Assembly: GCA_035654655.1 (NCBI GenBank) | Contig: DASRWI010000024.1 | Coordinates: forward strand, 1-52,525 | Source: DASRWI01 sp035654655 | GTDB lineage: Bacteria > Bacteroidota > Ignavibacteria > Ignavibacteriales > Ignavibacteriaceae | DNA: 52,525 nt | Direction of reading: 5' to 3' | Shown here: in pieces, positions 26,472 through 35,309 of the stretch | Layout: each line of letters opens with the position of its first letter | Numbering within the stretch: position 1 is the first letter of the stretch | Position numbers and translations under genes: made by a program | The notes under the pieces: generated by a model | Database searches by the model: none | Told to the model about the DNA's origin: nothing | What the model saw: the letters and a program-made list of their open reading frames with translations, nothing else

Positions 26472-28292
26472 TTAACTTATTAATTTTTCCACTTCATCTA
26501 AAAGTGAATTCATAGTCCTGGTGGTTTCTAAAATTGGCTGAGGTGAGTTCATATCTACACCTGCATTTTTTAAAATGGACAGTGAATATTGTGAACTTCC
26601 CGATTTTAGAAAATTCAAATATTTATCCACTGCTTTTTGACCATCCTTTATTACATTATGGCTTAAAACTTCAGAAGCTGCAAGTCCTGTTGCATACTGG
26701 TAAACATAAAAATTATAATAAAAATGAGGTACGCGAGCCCAGGTAAATTCTTCTTCTTCATCAAGAACCATTTCAGGTCCCCAATATTTTTGATAGATTT
26801 CCCTGAATAATTTTCTCAAAGTATCAGAAGTTAAAGCTTCACCTCGTTCAGTTCTTTCATAAACATCACGTTCAAATTCAGCGAACATAGTCTGTCGATA
26901 GAAAGTTGCAGTAATATCATTTATATATCTTTCAAGCAAATAAAGTTTTTCATCTTTATCAGCACGCTCAATTAAATAATTTAAGAGCATTGATTCATTA
27001 AATGTAGATGCAACTTCTGCAAGGAAGATTGTATAATTTGCATAAGGATAAGGCTGATTTAATCCTGTATAGTATGAATGCATATTATGCCCCATCTCAT
27101 GAGCAAGGGTAAAAACATCATTTAATAAATCATTCCAATTAAGAAGTACATATGGATGAATTCCAAAAGTTGAACCAGAAGAATATGCTCCCGAACGTTT
27201 ATGCTGAGTTTCATAAACATCAATCCATCTATTGTTAAAAGCAAGATTGAGTGATTTAATATATTCTTCTCCCATCGGCTTTAATGCATCAAGAACTAAA
27301 CTTCTTGCTTCATCATATGTATATTTTTTTTCTTTAGGTGAGAACAAAGAGACGTAAACATCATAAGGATGAAGTTCATCTAATTTTAAGATTTTCTTCT
27401 TAAGTGAAGCCCATCTATGCAGTGGTGCAAGATTTTGATTTACTGAATCAATAAGATTATCATAAACATCTACAGGAATATTATTATGAAATAAAGCGGC
27501 TTCACGTGCAGAATTATAATGTCTTACTTTAGCATTAAATATTTTTGTTTTAAGATTCCCATTAAACAAAGTTGTTAAAGTATTTACATATTCTTTATAA
27601 GGTTTATAATAACTCTTATACATTCTTTCCCTGTAAGACCGGTCTTTGCTGTATAAAGCTTTCCCATATCTTCCGTGAGAAACTTCAATTTCATTTCCTT
27701 CTTCATTTAAAATTTTAGGGAACTGCATTTCAGCATTATTTAGAATGGAGAATGTTGAATAAGGAATAGTAGTAATATCAACAGCCATTGATAAAATTTC
27801 TTCTTCCCTCTTTGATAAAGTATGGGCTTTATTTCTAAGTAATTCTTCAAGTTTATGTTTATATACCTTCATTTCATTTGAAGAATTAATTATCTCATTT
27901 AGCTTATCTTCAGGAATTTCAAGAATTTCCGGATTGATAAAGGAAGATGCAGCCATTAAACGTGAATACATACTTTTAACGCGTTCTTCCATCGCAAGAT
28001 ATTTTGTTACTTTTGTGTCGCTATCTTTTGAAAGAAAAGCATATAGATAAAGACGCTCTAATTTAATTTCTACTTCTTCACTGAATTTAATACATTCTAA
28101 TAATTTATTTTCAAGTTGACCTTCAAATTTCTTATAGTTAGGAAGGCTTTCTTCAACCCATTTAAAATCCTTTTCCCATATTGCTTCGTCATTATATATA
28201 TGAGTTAAATCCCATTTATATTGTGGTTCAATTTGGTCTCTGGTAAGCAAAGCACCACCGCTTTGCATTGTAGTAAAAAGTTTATCAAGCAT
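26472..28292 (-). CDS. pepF: Oligoendopeptidase F (M3B metallopeptidase)
   Basis: Zinc metallopeptidase that degrades oligopeptides of about 7-17 residues, usually cytoplasmic. The 606-residue length matches PepF. The zinc motif HEMGH lies at 398-402, with the third ligand Glu in the NYTIFLAEVASTFNE segment about 25 residues on. The YKWDLTHIYNDEAIW start and the C-terminal YQYATGLAAS motif are typical of the family. No signal peptide. AAGGG precedes the ATG by nine bases. It lies between a secreted T9SS protein gene 19 bases upstream and the IMPDH/GMPR gene 28 bases downstream, all possibly in one transcript. Confidence 0.94.
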   Translation of the reverse strand: MLDKLFTTMQSGGALLTRDQIEPQYKWDLTHIYNDEAIWEKDFKWVEESLPNYKKFEGQLENKLLECIKFSEEVEIKLERLYLYAFLSKDSDTKVTKYLAMEERVKSMYSRLMAASSFINPEILEIPEDKLNEIINSSNEMKVYKHKLEELLRNKAHTLSKREEEILSMAVDITTIPYSTFSILNNAEMQFPKILNEEGNEIEVSHGRYGKALYSKDRSYRERMYKSYYKPYKEYVNTLTTLFNGNLKTKIFNAKVRHYNSAREAALFHNNIPVDVYDNLIDSVNQNLAPLHRWASLKKKILKLDELHPYDVYVSLFSPKEKKYTYDEARSLVLDALKPMGEEYIKSLNLAFNNRWIDVYETQHKRSGAYSSGSTFGIHPYVLLNWNDLLNDVFTLAHEMGHNMHSYYTGLNQPYPYANYTIFLAEVASTFNESMLLNYLIERADKDEKLYLLERYINDITATFYRQTMFAEFERDVYERTERGEALTSDTLRKLFREIYQKYWGPEMVLDEEEEFTWARVPHFYYNFYVYQYATGLAASEVLSHNVIKDGQKAVDKYLNFLKSGSSQYSLSILKNAGVDMNSPQPILETTRTMNSLLDEVEKLIS

Positions 28293-28311
28293 AGAGCAAC
28301 ACCCTTTTATT

Positions 28312-29373
28312 TTACTTTAATAAAATCATTTTTCGCGAAACTGAATAATTTCCGGAAGTTAAACAATAAAGATAAGCTCCGCTTGGCAGATTATTGTTGC
28401 CAAAGGAAATTTGATATTTCCCTTTTTTCATAAAGGAATTTACTATTGTCATAACCTCTTCCCCTTGTATATTGTAAACAATCAACTTTGTATTACCATC
28501 TTCAGGAATACTAAAATCTATTTTGGTACTTGGATTAAATGGATTAGGATAATTTTGTCCTAAGTAATAATCATTAACTGGTGCAGGTTCTGTAAATATA
28601 ATAATCATTATTTCTGGAACTAATTGCTTTAAGTTTCCCGGTACATAGAAAACACCAAAATTTAAAATAGACAAATCCAATTTTGTCGTTGGAGAAACCT
28701 GTTTTACAACCCATCTATTTTCACTTATGTAAATTGAATCTGTGAATTCAGCTATGGGAATAGGTAGTACAAAAGGTGGAATACCAAGTAAGTAACTTAC
28801 TCTTCTGGAAATAAAAAAAGCTTTACAAGGGAAGGTACCTGCGTCAGTTATAACATTTAAATCAGCTAATCTTTTACTCCGAAGGTCGAATCTCAAAGGC
28901 ATTGTTATAGTATCAATTGTAACGGTAGTATCCCAGGTAAATACAGTGACATTTTGATTTATTGCCGCATCGAAGCTAAATATGTTGTACCATCTATCGA
29001 ACTTCCTTCCTAATGCAATGAAGGTTGTATCCAGAAGGTTTAATAATGTATCAGGCAATAAAGCATTATTATATATATAACCTTTATTCCCTTCAATACT
29101 TACATAAGAAGTATCGATATAAGGAAGGTCAGCTAATAAATTTGCTGGACCTGCTTTAGATAAAATGTAATTAGATAATTTTCCTTGAAAACTGTCAACT
29201 ACTGCAAAAGAATCTATCTGATAATATATTAAGTCTGTTGATGGATTATTTATTGAATCCAAAGATACATTCTTATAATACCACTTATATCCTGCTTGTT
29301 GAGGAAAATAGCTTTGTGGCATTACTAAAAAGTTAAATGATATTAAAAATGAAAATAAAATTATTTTTTTCAT
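28312..29373 (-). CDS. Secreted protein of unknown function with T9SS C-terminal domain
   Basis: The 353 residues start with a signal peptide (about 1-20, LVMPQS), followed by a beta-rich domain not recognised as a family (PQQAGYKWYYKNVSLDS near residue 25) and a T9SS sorting domain from about 268 (GQNYPNPFNPSTKIDFSI ... RKMILLK). It is likely surface-attached or released through T9SS. It is upstream of pepF on the same strand and probably begins that transcript. The 198-base region to the divergent kinase gene holds no recognisable operator. Confidence 0.8.
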   Translation of the reverse strand: MKKIILFSFLISFNFLVMPQSYFPQQAGYKWYYKNVSLDSINNPSTDLIYYQIDSFAVVDSFQGKLSNYILSKAGPANLLADLPYIDTSYVSIEGNKGYIYNNALLPDTLLNLLDTTFIALGRKFDRWYNIFSFDAAINQNVTVFTWDTTVTIDTITMPLRFDLRSKRLADLNVITDAGTFPCKAFFISRRVSYLLGIPPFVLPIPIAEFTDSIYISENRWVVKQVSPTTKLDLSILNFGVFYVPGNLKQLVPEIMIIIFTEPAPVNDYYLGQNYPNPFNPSTKIDFSIPEDGNTKLIVYNIQGEEVMTIVNSFMKKGKYQISFGNNNLPSGAYLYCLTSGNYSVSRKMILLK

Positions 29374-29571
29374 ATTTTTCCTAAATAACCATACAATATA
29401 ACTTTGTTCAAGGAAACATTAAAGAAGATACTTAGCTTAAACCTCCACCTATCCTTGAATAATACCACCAAAAAAAATGTTTGAACAACCATTTTCAGAA
29501 TTAATTATTTTGTTCCCCAGATACTAAAAAATTATGCATTAAGTTAATTTTTCTTAAGTTTTGTTTATATT

Positions 29572-30696
29572 ATGAATGAAAATAAATTTGGATTGAGCAG
29601 TTTAGCAATATACAATATGAGATTACTTGCTAATAAACATAAAAATTCTTTTAGTCGTAATAGAGTTTACTGGTTAAGTCAATTAACGGGCTGGGTTTCT
29701 TTAGGTACTATAAACTTAATTATACTATCCCTTGTTAAAGAACTTTCCTGGGCTTATGTATTATTAACTTTTTATATGCTGTTTTCAGGAATATGTATAA
29801 CCCATATTTATCGTTATATAATCAAAAAATATAATTGGATTACTCTTCCAATTGGTAAAAGTGTTTTATATGTACTTACTTCAAGTTTTTTAATTGGTGT
29901 TGTTCTATATGGAATATATTTAACGGTAACTTTTTTCACATCTCAATTTAAATCAGAAAATTTTACAACTGCCACAGCTTTTATAAGTATAATTAATTTT
30001 ACTAGTTTAGTTTTAGTCTGGTCATTGATTTATTTTGCTGTTCACTATTTTGAAAATTTCAAGAGAGTTGAAATTGAATCTTATATTTGGGAAGCAGCGG
30101 TAAAAGACCACGAACTAAAAACTCTAAAATCTCAGTTGAATCCACATTTTATGTTCAATGCAATGAACAGCATTCGTGCTTTAATTGAGGTTGAACCAAA
30201 AAATGCCCAGGTTGCATTAACTAAACTTTCCAATATTCTTAGATACTCGTTAAAGATGGAGAAAAATGAAACTGTTGCTCTGGGAGATGAAATGCAGATA
30301 GTTTATGATTACCTTGACCTTGAATCCATTAGATTTGAAGAACGCTTAAGATATAATGTTGAAATTGATCCCCGTTCTTTAAATGTTAATATTCCTCCTA
30401 TGATGATCCAGACCATTGTTGAAAATGCTATTAAACACGGTGTATCAAGAATGACAGAAGGAGGAGAATTAATTATAAAGACTACATTTGAAAACGATAA
30501 ACTTCATATTGTAATTAGAAATACTGGTCATTTAGACCTTAATAAATTGAAAACTTCCGAAGGATTTGGTATCAATAGCACCAAGCAGAGATTAAATTTA
30601 CTTTATGGGGAAAATGCATTATTTTTATTAAAAAATGAAAATGAAAGTACGGTAGTTGCCGAAATTATCATTAATACAGGAGATACTAAAAAATGA
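29572..30696 (+). CDS. LytS/YehU-type membrane sensor histidine kinase
   Basis: Histidine kinase of the His_kinase (PF06580) class, 374 residues. Four transmembrane helices (about 35-55, 60-80, 95-118, 132-155) precede the phosphoacceptor region LKSQLNPHFMFNAMNSI with His192, then a compact ATPase domain with the N-box IVENAIKHGV and a short GFGINSTKQRL G-box. No extracytoplasmic sensor domain is evident, so the signal is probably membrane-related or intramembrane. Its stop overlaps the LytTR regulator start as ATGA. The ATG has no ribosome binding site and lies immediately after a TATATT-like sequence, so a short or absent leader is possible. Confidence 0.93.
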   Translation: MNENKFGLSSLAIYNMRLLANKHKNSFSRNRVYWLSQLTGWVSLGTINLIILSLVKELSWAYVLLTFYMLFSGICITHIYRYIIKKYNWITLPIGKSVLYVLTSSFLIGVVLYGIYLTVTFFTSQFKSENFTTATAFISIINFTSLVLVWSLIYFAVHYFENFKRVEIESYIWEAAVKDHELKTLKSQLNPHFMFNAMNSIRALIEVEPKNAQVALTKLSNILRYSLKMEKNETVALGDEMQIVYDYLDLESIRFEERLRYNVEIDPRSLNVNIPPMMIQTIVENAIKHGVSRMTEGGELIIKTTFENDKLHIVIRNTGHLDLNKLKTSEGFGINSTKQRLNLLYGENALFLLKNENESTVVAEIIINTGDTKK

Positions 30697-31409
30697 AAGC
30701 CCTTATAATTGATGATGAAAGATTAGCCAGAGTTGAACTTCGCAGACTCTTAACTCCTTTTAAAGAGATTGAAATAGTTGGTGAAGCCGTCAATGTTGAC
30801 GATGCTATTAAACAAATAGATCATCTTAATCCCGATTTAATTTTCTTAGATATTCAAATGCCTGGTAAAAATGGATTTGAACTTCTTGAGGAGCTTGATA
30901 GTGTTCCAACAGTAGTCTTTACGACCGCCTACGATGAATATGCATTAAAAGCATTTGATTATAATGCAATGGATTATCTATTAAAACCAATTGAACCAAC
31001 CAGATTAGAAGAAACAATAAAAAAACTTACAGAAAAAATACAAAAAGAAAATATTCCACTTAATGAAAATACATTAACTGAAAATGATCAGGTATTTGTT
31101 AAAGATGGAGAAAGATGCTGGTTTGTTAAGTTAGCTACAGTAAAGTTGTTTGAATCTGAAGGTAACTATGTGAGGTTGTATTTTGATGAATTCAAACCTT
31201 TAATTCTGCGAACATTGAATTATCTGGATGAGAGATTAGATAATAAAACTTTCTTCAGAGCAAACAGAAAACATATTATCAATTTAAAATGGATAGAAAA
31301 CATTGAGCCGTGGCTAAATGGTGGATTGCTTGTAAAATTAAAAGGTGGACAAAAAATAGAAGTCTCACGAAGACAAGCAATTAAATTTAAAGAAACATTG
31401 AGTTTGTAA
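30693..31409 (+). CDS. LytTR-family response regulator
   Basis: The 238 residues contain an N-terminal receiver domain with acidic pair DD at 7-8, phosphoacceptor Asp53 in FLDIQMPGKNG, the switch Thr in VVFTTAYDEYA and Lys in LLKPIEP. The C-terminal LytTR DNA-binding domain (about 130-238) shows the FFRANRKHIINL and GQKIEVSRRQA motifs. It forms a coupled pair with the upstream kinase. LytTR regulators are known to bind imperfect direct repeats about 9-12 bp apart in front of cell-envelope genes; its targets are not identifiable here. Confidence 0.94.
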   Translation: MKALIIDDERLARVELRRLLTPFKEIEIVGEAVNVDDAIKQIDHLNPDLIFLDIQMPGKNGFELLEELDSVPTVVFTTAYDEYALKAFDYNAMDYLLKPIEPTRLEETIKKLTEKIQKENIPLNENTLTENDQVFVKDGERCWFVKLATVKLFESEGNYVRLYFDEFKPLILRTLNYLDERLDNKTFFRANRKHIINLKWIENIEPWLNGGLLVKLKGGQKIEVSRRQAIKFKETLSL

Positions 31410-31410
31410 A

Positions 31411-31555
31411 GGTAGTGCTTCATCGAGTGTTTTTCGAGTATTTACGAGAAAAATGTATCGAGATGTCCACTACTAAGGCTTCGGTCTTCTCCAATAGGGA
31501 CCACAAAGTAGTCGATACAGCCCTTACTTCGCTGCGGGATGGCGAAGTACCTTAG
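31411..31555. repeat. Intergenic element of elevated GC with several inverted repeats, possible dispersed repeat
   Basis: The space between the convergent response-regulator and acetyltransferase genes is clearly richer in G+C than its surroundings. It contains a perfect stem TACTTCGC (31525-31532) / GCGAAGTA (31542-31549), a GTAGTG...CACTAC pair enclosing repeated TCGAG motifs (31413-31473), and a GGTC/GACC pair. It lacks the A-tract/T-tract terminator form used at most other convergent junctions. It resembles the palindromic intergenic repeats common in Bacteroidota genomes, but only one copy is present in this window. Confidence 0.45.
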
Positions 31556-32023
31556 CTAAAACTTATCCTCAGTTAATCTGAAAATTGTCCATTCATCCAT
31601 TGGAACTGCACCCATTGATTTATAAAAATCTATGGCAGGAGTATTCCAATCAAGAACTGCCCATTCCACTCTGCCGCAATTTCTCTCTTTTGCTAAATCA
31701 ATGAGTTTTTTCAATAATAACTTCCCAATTCCCTTCCCTCTCAAATGAGGTCGAACATATAGGTCTTCTAAATAAATTCCCGGTTTACCCACAAAGGTAG
31801 AAAAGTTATGGAAATACAAAGCCATACCAGCTGGCTCTCCTTCATATTCAGCAAGTAAAACTTCAGCATATTGTTTTTCACCGAATAAAGATTCTTTTAA
31901 TAATTCTTCAGTGGCAGTAACAGCGTATTCTAATTTTTCATAGACAGATAATTCTTTTATTAAATTAAAAACTTCTGTAATGTCCTCAGCTTTTGCTTCA
32001 CTGATTTTTATTTTTTCATTCAT
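31556..32023 (-). CDS. GNAT-family N-acetyltransferase, diamine/SSAT-like
   Basis: Cytoplasmic acetyl-CoA-dependent acetyltransferase. From the ATG at 32023 the product is 155 residues; an in-frame extension to 32062 would run deeper into the neighbouring gene and is rejected. The acetyl-CoA binding motif A is YVRPHLRGKGIGKLLLKKL, and the C-terminal segment VEWAVLDWNTPAIDFYKSMGA is the pattern seen in spermidine/spermine or thialysine acetyltransferases, so a polyamine-like or lysine-analogue substrate is inferred. It overlaps the PAP2 phosphatase gene by eight bases (ATGAATGA junction). Confidence 0.85.
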   Translation of the reverse strand: MNEKIKISEAKAEDITEVFNLIKELSVYEKLEYAVTATEELLKESLFGEKQYAEVLLAEYEGEPAGMALYFHNFSTFVGKPGIYLEDLYVRPHLRGKGIGKLLLKKLIDLAKERNCGRVEWAVLDWNTPAIDFYKSMGAVPMDEWTIFRLTEDKF

Positions 32024-32588
32024 TTGCTTTAGCCCTGGTTCGATTTTCATAATAATTTTCAATTTTAATAACTAATAATGCCATAAGGTAACCTGCAAAG
32101 GCACCAATCAATGCTCCTCCAACAACATCTGATGGATAATGAAGTCCAATGTATATTCTTGATATTGCCACTAAAGAAGCACAAACAAGCAATACAACTT
32201 TGTAGTTCGGATAAAGAATCATAAAAAAGATTGCTGCTGCAAAATTATTTACGGCATGGTTAGACGGAAAAGAGAAAGTTCCCTGTAAACCTAATGGTGT
32301 TTTAACATTAGGGAGAACATTGCAAGGTCTAACCCTTGCAACTAAATCCTTTAATACTTTGGCACTTAGTTGATCGGTAATTACAATTAATATAATTACA
32401 GCTAAAACTGCAATTTTCCCTTTTCTTCCTCCTTTTACAAATAAGGCTCCTAATAATAAAAAATAAGCTATATACCAGTTATTAACATTAGTTATAAGAG
32501 AAAAGAATTTATCAAGGAAAGGACTGGATAATGTTCCATTGAAAAAATAAAAGATTCCTTTATCTATTGAGTATAAAAATTCAATCAT
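32016..32588 (-). CDS. PAP2-family membrane phosphatase
   Basis: Integral-membrane phosphatase of 190 residues with about five transmembrane segments. All three PAP2 signature motifs are present: KDLVARVRP (KxxxxxxRP), PSNH in FPSNHAVNNF, and SRIYIGLHYPSD (SRxxxxxHxxxD), the last two histidines being catalytic. Family members dephosphorylate undecaprenyl pyrophosphate, phosphatidic acid or phosphatidylglycerophosphate on the outer face of the inner membrane; the lipid used here is unknown. It is coupled by overlap with the acetyltransferase gene and divergent from the hybrid kinase gene. Confidence 0.92.
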   Translation of the reverse strand: MIEFLYSIDKGIFYFFNGTLSSPFLDKFFSLITNVNNWYIAYFLLLGALFVKGGRKGKIAVLAVIILIVITDQLSAKVLKDLVARVRPCNVLPNVKTPLGLQGTFSFPSNHAVNNFAAAIFFMILYPNYKVVLLVCASLVAISRIYIGLHYPSDVVGGALIGAFAGYLMALLVIKIENYYENRTRAKANE

Positions 32589-32655
32589 ATTTTAAAATTA
32601 ATATTTATCAGACTAAAAAATTTATTAAATTGTAGCCAACAAAAAAAGTTTAAAG

Positions 32656-35280
32656 ATGGAACATAAAACCAGTATTTCAGTAATAGATTTTATATTTAAT
32701 GATAAAATTCCATTTTCTAAAGACGAATATAACCAATTCACAAAAGAAATTGGGGATTATCTTTCAGCTCCTTTAAAAATAATGACCCTTCTTATTGCAA
32801 TTTCCGGGTTATTTGCGATGGTTTTTGAGGTTCGCTATTTCGATCATTATATCCTTCATGCTTATTTTACAAGATTATCAGCCACTCTGGTTGCTTTTAT
32901 TATTCTCATTTTAATGTATACTGTTTTTGGCAGAAAACATTCCACATTATTAGTGCATATACTTTTAATAAGTATAATAGTGTCTTCAGGGTATATGATA
33001 TATCTTTTCCCAAATACTCTTGTTCTTAATTCTCAAATTGTTGGTTTATTGATTTTTACTTCTGCCTTATTTTTAAGCTGGGAAGTAAAAAACCAAATCA
33101 TAGTAGCCATTTATTACAATATAGTTTTTGCAGGTGCACTTTTAGTTAATAATTCCTTATTACCTAATACGGTTGAATCAATAATTTTTGTTGTTTTTCT
33201 AAGCATCATTTCCATTATAGGTAGTGCAGTAAATTTTAGAATGCGCTATTTACTTGCAGAACGGTCTTTGAGGATTCAACAATCTGAAAAGAAATATAGA
33301 GAAATATTCAATAACTCAATTGAAGCAAGGTATGAAGCAAATCTTAAAGGGAAATTCTTAATAGCTAATGAAGCAATGGTAAAACTTCTTGGATACGACA
33401 ATAAAGAAGAATTATTCACAAAGGATATTATACATGATATTTATTTAAACCCTGAAGATAGAACAAAGTTCATTAAAGAATTAAAAGAAGAAGGACTTAT
33501 TGAAAACTATATTATTACTCTTAAGAAGAAAAATGGTAAGCTTGTAATTGGAAAAGTTAATGCAAGAATAATAATTGATGAAGTTACAAATGAAACAATA
33601 ATTGAAGGTAACATTACAGATATTACATCGCAGGTATTTGCTGAAGAAAAAAGAAAAAAAGCTGAAGAAGCTTTTAAGATTGAAAAAGATAAATCCGATA
33701 GACTTGCTTCCGAAGCTATGATGGCTAATAATGCAAAGGGACAATTTCTTGCAAATATGAGTCATGAAATCAGAACTCCAATGAATGGGATAATTGGGTA
33801 CCTAACTTTAATAGAAAAAGGTGCTTACTCGACGAGTGATGAAATGAAGCAGTTTGCTTTAAATGCAAAGACCTCAGCAGAAACATTACTTCAAATAATA
33901 AATGACATTCTTGATTTTTCAAGAATAGAAGCAGGCAAAATTGAACTGGTTGAAACTGAATTTGAATTGAGCAGCTTGATTGATGAATGCGTTAGTCTAT
34001 TAACAACAAAAATTGAAGAAAAGAATTTAGAAATAACAAAAGTTATTGATGAAAAAACTCCAGTTTATTTAAAAGGAGATGCTGTTAAAATAAAACAAGT
34101 TTTAATAAACTTATTGAGTAATGCTGTCAAGTTTACTGATAAAGGAGGAATTAAAATAAGTTTCAGACCTGTAAGTATTGAGGGTGAAAATATTACTCTG
34201 TATGGTGAAGTTGAAGATACCGGGATTGGAATTCCTGAGGATGAAAAATCCAATTTATTCCAGCCATTCTCTCAATTACAAAATACATCTCACAAACACG
34301 GTGGCACAGGTTTAGGTTTAGTTATTTCCAAAGAGTTTATTAATGCTATGGGGGGAGAAATACACGTTGAAAGTAATAATAAAGAAGGAAGTAAATTTTA
34401 TTTTAACATAAATTTAAAAGTTGGTCATGAATCAGCTGAGAATAAAAAAACTAATTTTAAAAAAACCTATTTACTTAACAAAGATGAAAAAACAACAGCA
34501 TTAAAAATAACTAATAAAGCCAGAGCATCATTTAAAATTTTATTAGCAGAAGATAATGTTGTTAATCAAAAAGTTATTATCAGAATTCTAAAAGAAGCAG
34601 GTTATAGAACAGATGGTGTCTTAAATGGCTATGAAGCTATTTTAGCTCTAACTAAAGGATGGTATGATATTGTTCTTATGGATGTACAGATGCCGAAGAA
34701 GGATGGATATTCCGCTTCATCAGAGATAAGAGCTATGGAAAATGAAATAAGTAAAATTCCTATAATTGCAATTACAGCTAATGCTTTGATGGGTGATAAG
34801 GAAAAATGTCTTGAAGCAGGAATGAATGATTACATTGCTAAACCAGTTGACCCTGATGAATTAATAAGTAAAATAGATAAATGGCTCCAGATTAAAGCAA
34901 TTGACATTGAAGAAAATCAAGTTGAGATTAAAAAAATCTCTTCCGAGTATTTTGATTTTGAACATTTCGATAAAATGAGTTCAGGCAATGCAGAATTCCA
35001 AAAAGAAATTTTAAAAACTTTTTTTGAAGATATAAATAAAAGATGCGGCAAGCTGCAAAAATTTGTTTTAGATGGACAAATAGATAAAATTATCTTGGAA
35101 GCTCATTCTATTAAAGGAGCAAGTTCATCAATAGGTGCAAGAATGGTTAGTGCTGAAGCATATGCTATTGAATTATCAGCAAAGCATAATGATATAGAAA
35201 GTGTAAGAACAAGAACAACAGAGCTTATAAAAATTTTCAAGAAAACTCAGGAAGAACTGGCACAATTTTTTAATCCATAA
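32656..35280 (+). CDS. Hybrid sensor histidine kinase with PAS, receiver and HPt domains
   Basis: An 874-residue phosphorelay protein. Six or so transmembrane helices (about 38-190) are followed by a PAS domain (about 208-335), a short coiled coil and a HisKA domain with His370 in NMSHEIRTPMNG. The HATPase domain carries the N-box KQVLINLLSNAVKF and GTGLGLVI, a receiver domain has Asp676 in LMDVQMPKKDGY, and a C-terminal HPt domain has His817 in EAHSIKGASSS. Every relay step before the final output regulator is in one chain. No stand-alone regulator is adjacent. A CBM9-like secreted protein gene follows after 29 bases on the same strand. Confidence 0.95.
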   Translation: MEHKTSISVIDFIFNDKIPFSKDEYNQFTKEIGDYLSAPLKIMTLLIAISGLFAMVFEVRYFDHYILHAYFTRLSATLVAFIILILMYTVFGRKHSTLLVHILLISIIVSSGYMIYLFPNTLVLNSQIVGLLIFTSALFLSWEVKNQIIVAIYYNIVFAGALLVNNSLLPNTVESIIFVVFLSIISIIGSAVNFRMRYLLAERSLRIQQSEKKYREIFNNSIEARYEANLKGKFLIANEAMVKLLGYDNKEELFTKDIIHDIYLNPEDRTKFIKELKEEGLIENYIITLKKKNGKLVIGKVNARIIIDEVTNETIIEGNITDITSQVFAEEKRKKAEEAFKIEKDKSDRLASEAMMANNAKGQFLANMSHEIRTPMNGIIGYLTLIEKGAYSTSDEMKQFALNAKTSAETLLQIINDILDFSRIEAGKIELVETEFELSSLIDECVSLLTTKIEEKNLEITKVIDEKTPVYLKGDAVKIKQVLINLLSNAVKFTDKGGIKISFRPVSIEGENITLYGEVEDTGIGIPEDEKSNLFQPFSQLQNTSHKHGGTGLGLVISKEFINAMGGEIHVESNNKEGSKFYFNINLKVGHESAENKKTNFKKTYLLNKDEKTTALKITNKARASFKILLAEDNVVNQKVIIRILKEAGYRTDGVLNGYEAILALTKGWYDIVLMDVQMPKKDGYSASSEIRAMENEISKIPIIAITANALMGDKEKCLEAGMNDYIAKPVDPDELISKIDKWLQIKAIDIEENQVEIKKISSEYFDFEHFDKMSSGNAEFQKEILKTFFEDINKRCGKLQKFVLDGQIDKIILEAHSIKGASSSIGARMVSAEAYAIELSAKHNDIESVRTRTTELIKIFKKTQEELAQFFNP

Positions 35281-35309
35281 AATTGTAAATCAATAAAAGG
35301 TTCAATGAT

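Noticed and set aside
32024..32062. Upstream in-frame start of the acetyltransferase
   Set aside because: It would deepen the overlap with the PAP2 gene from 8 to 47 bases and add residues not expected for the family; the ATG at 32023 gives an ordinary coupled junction.
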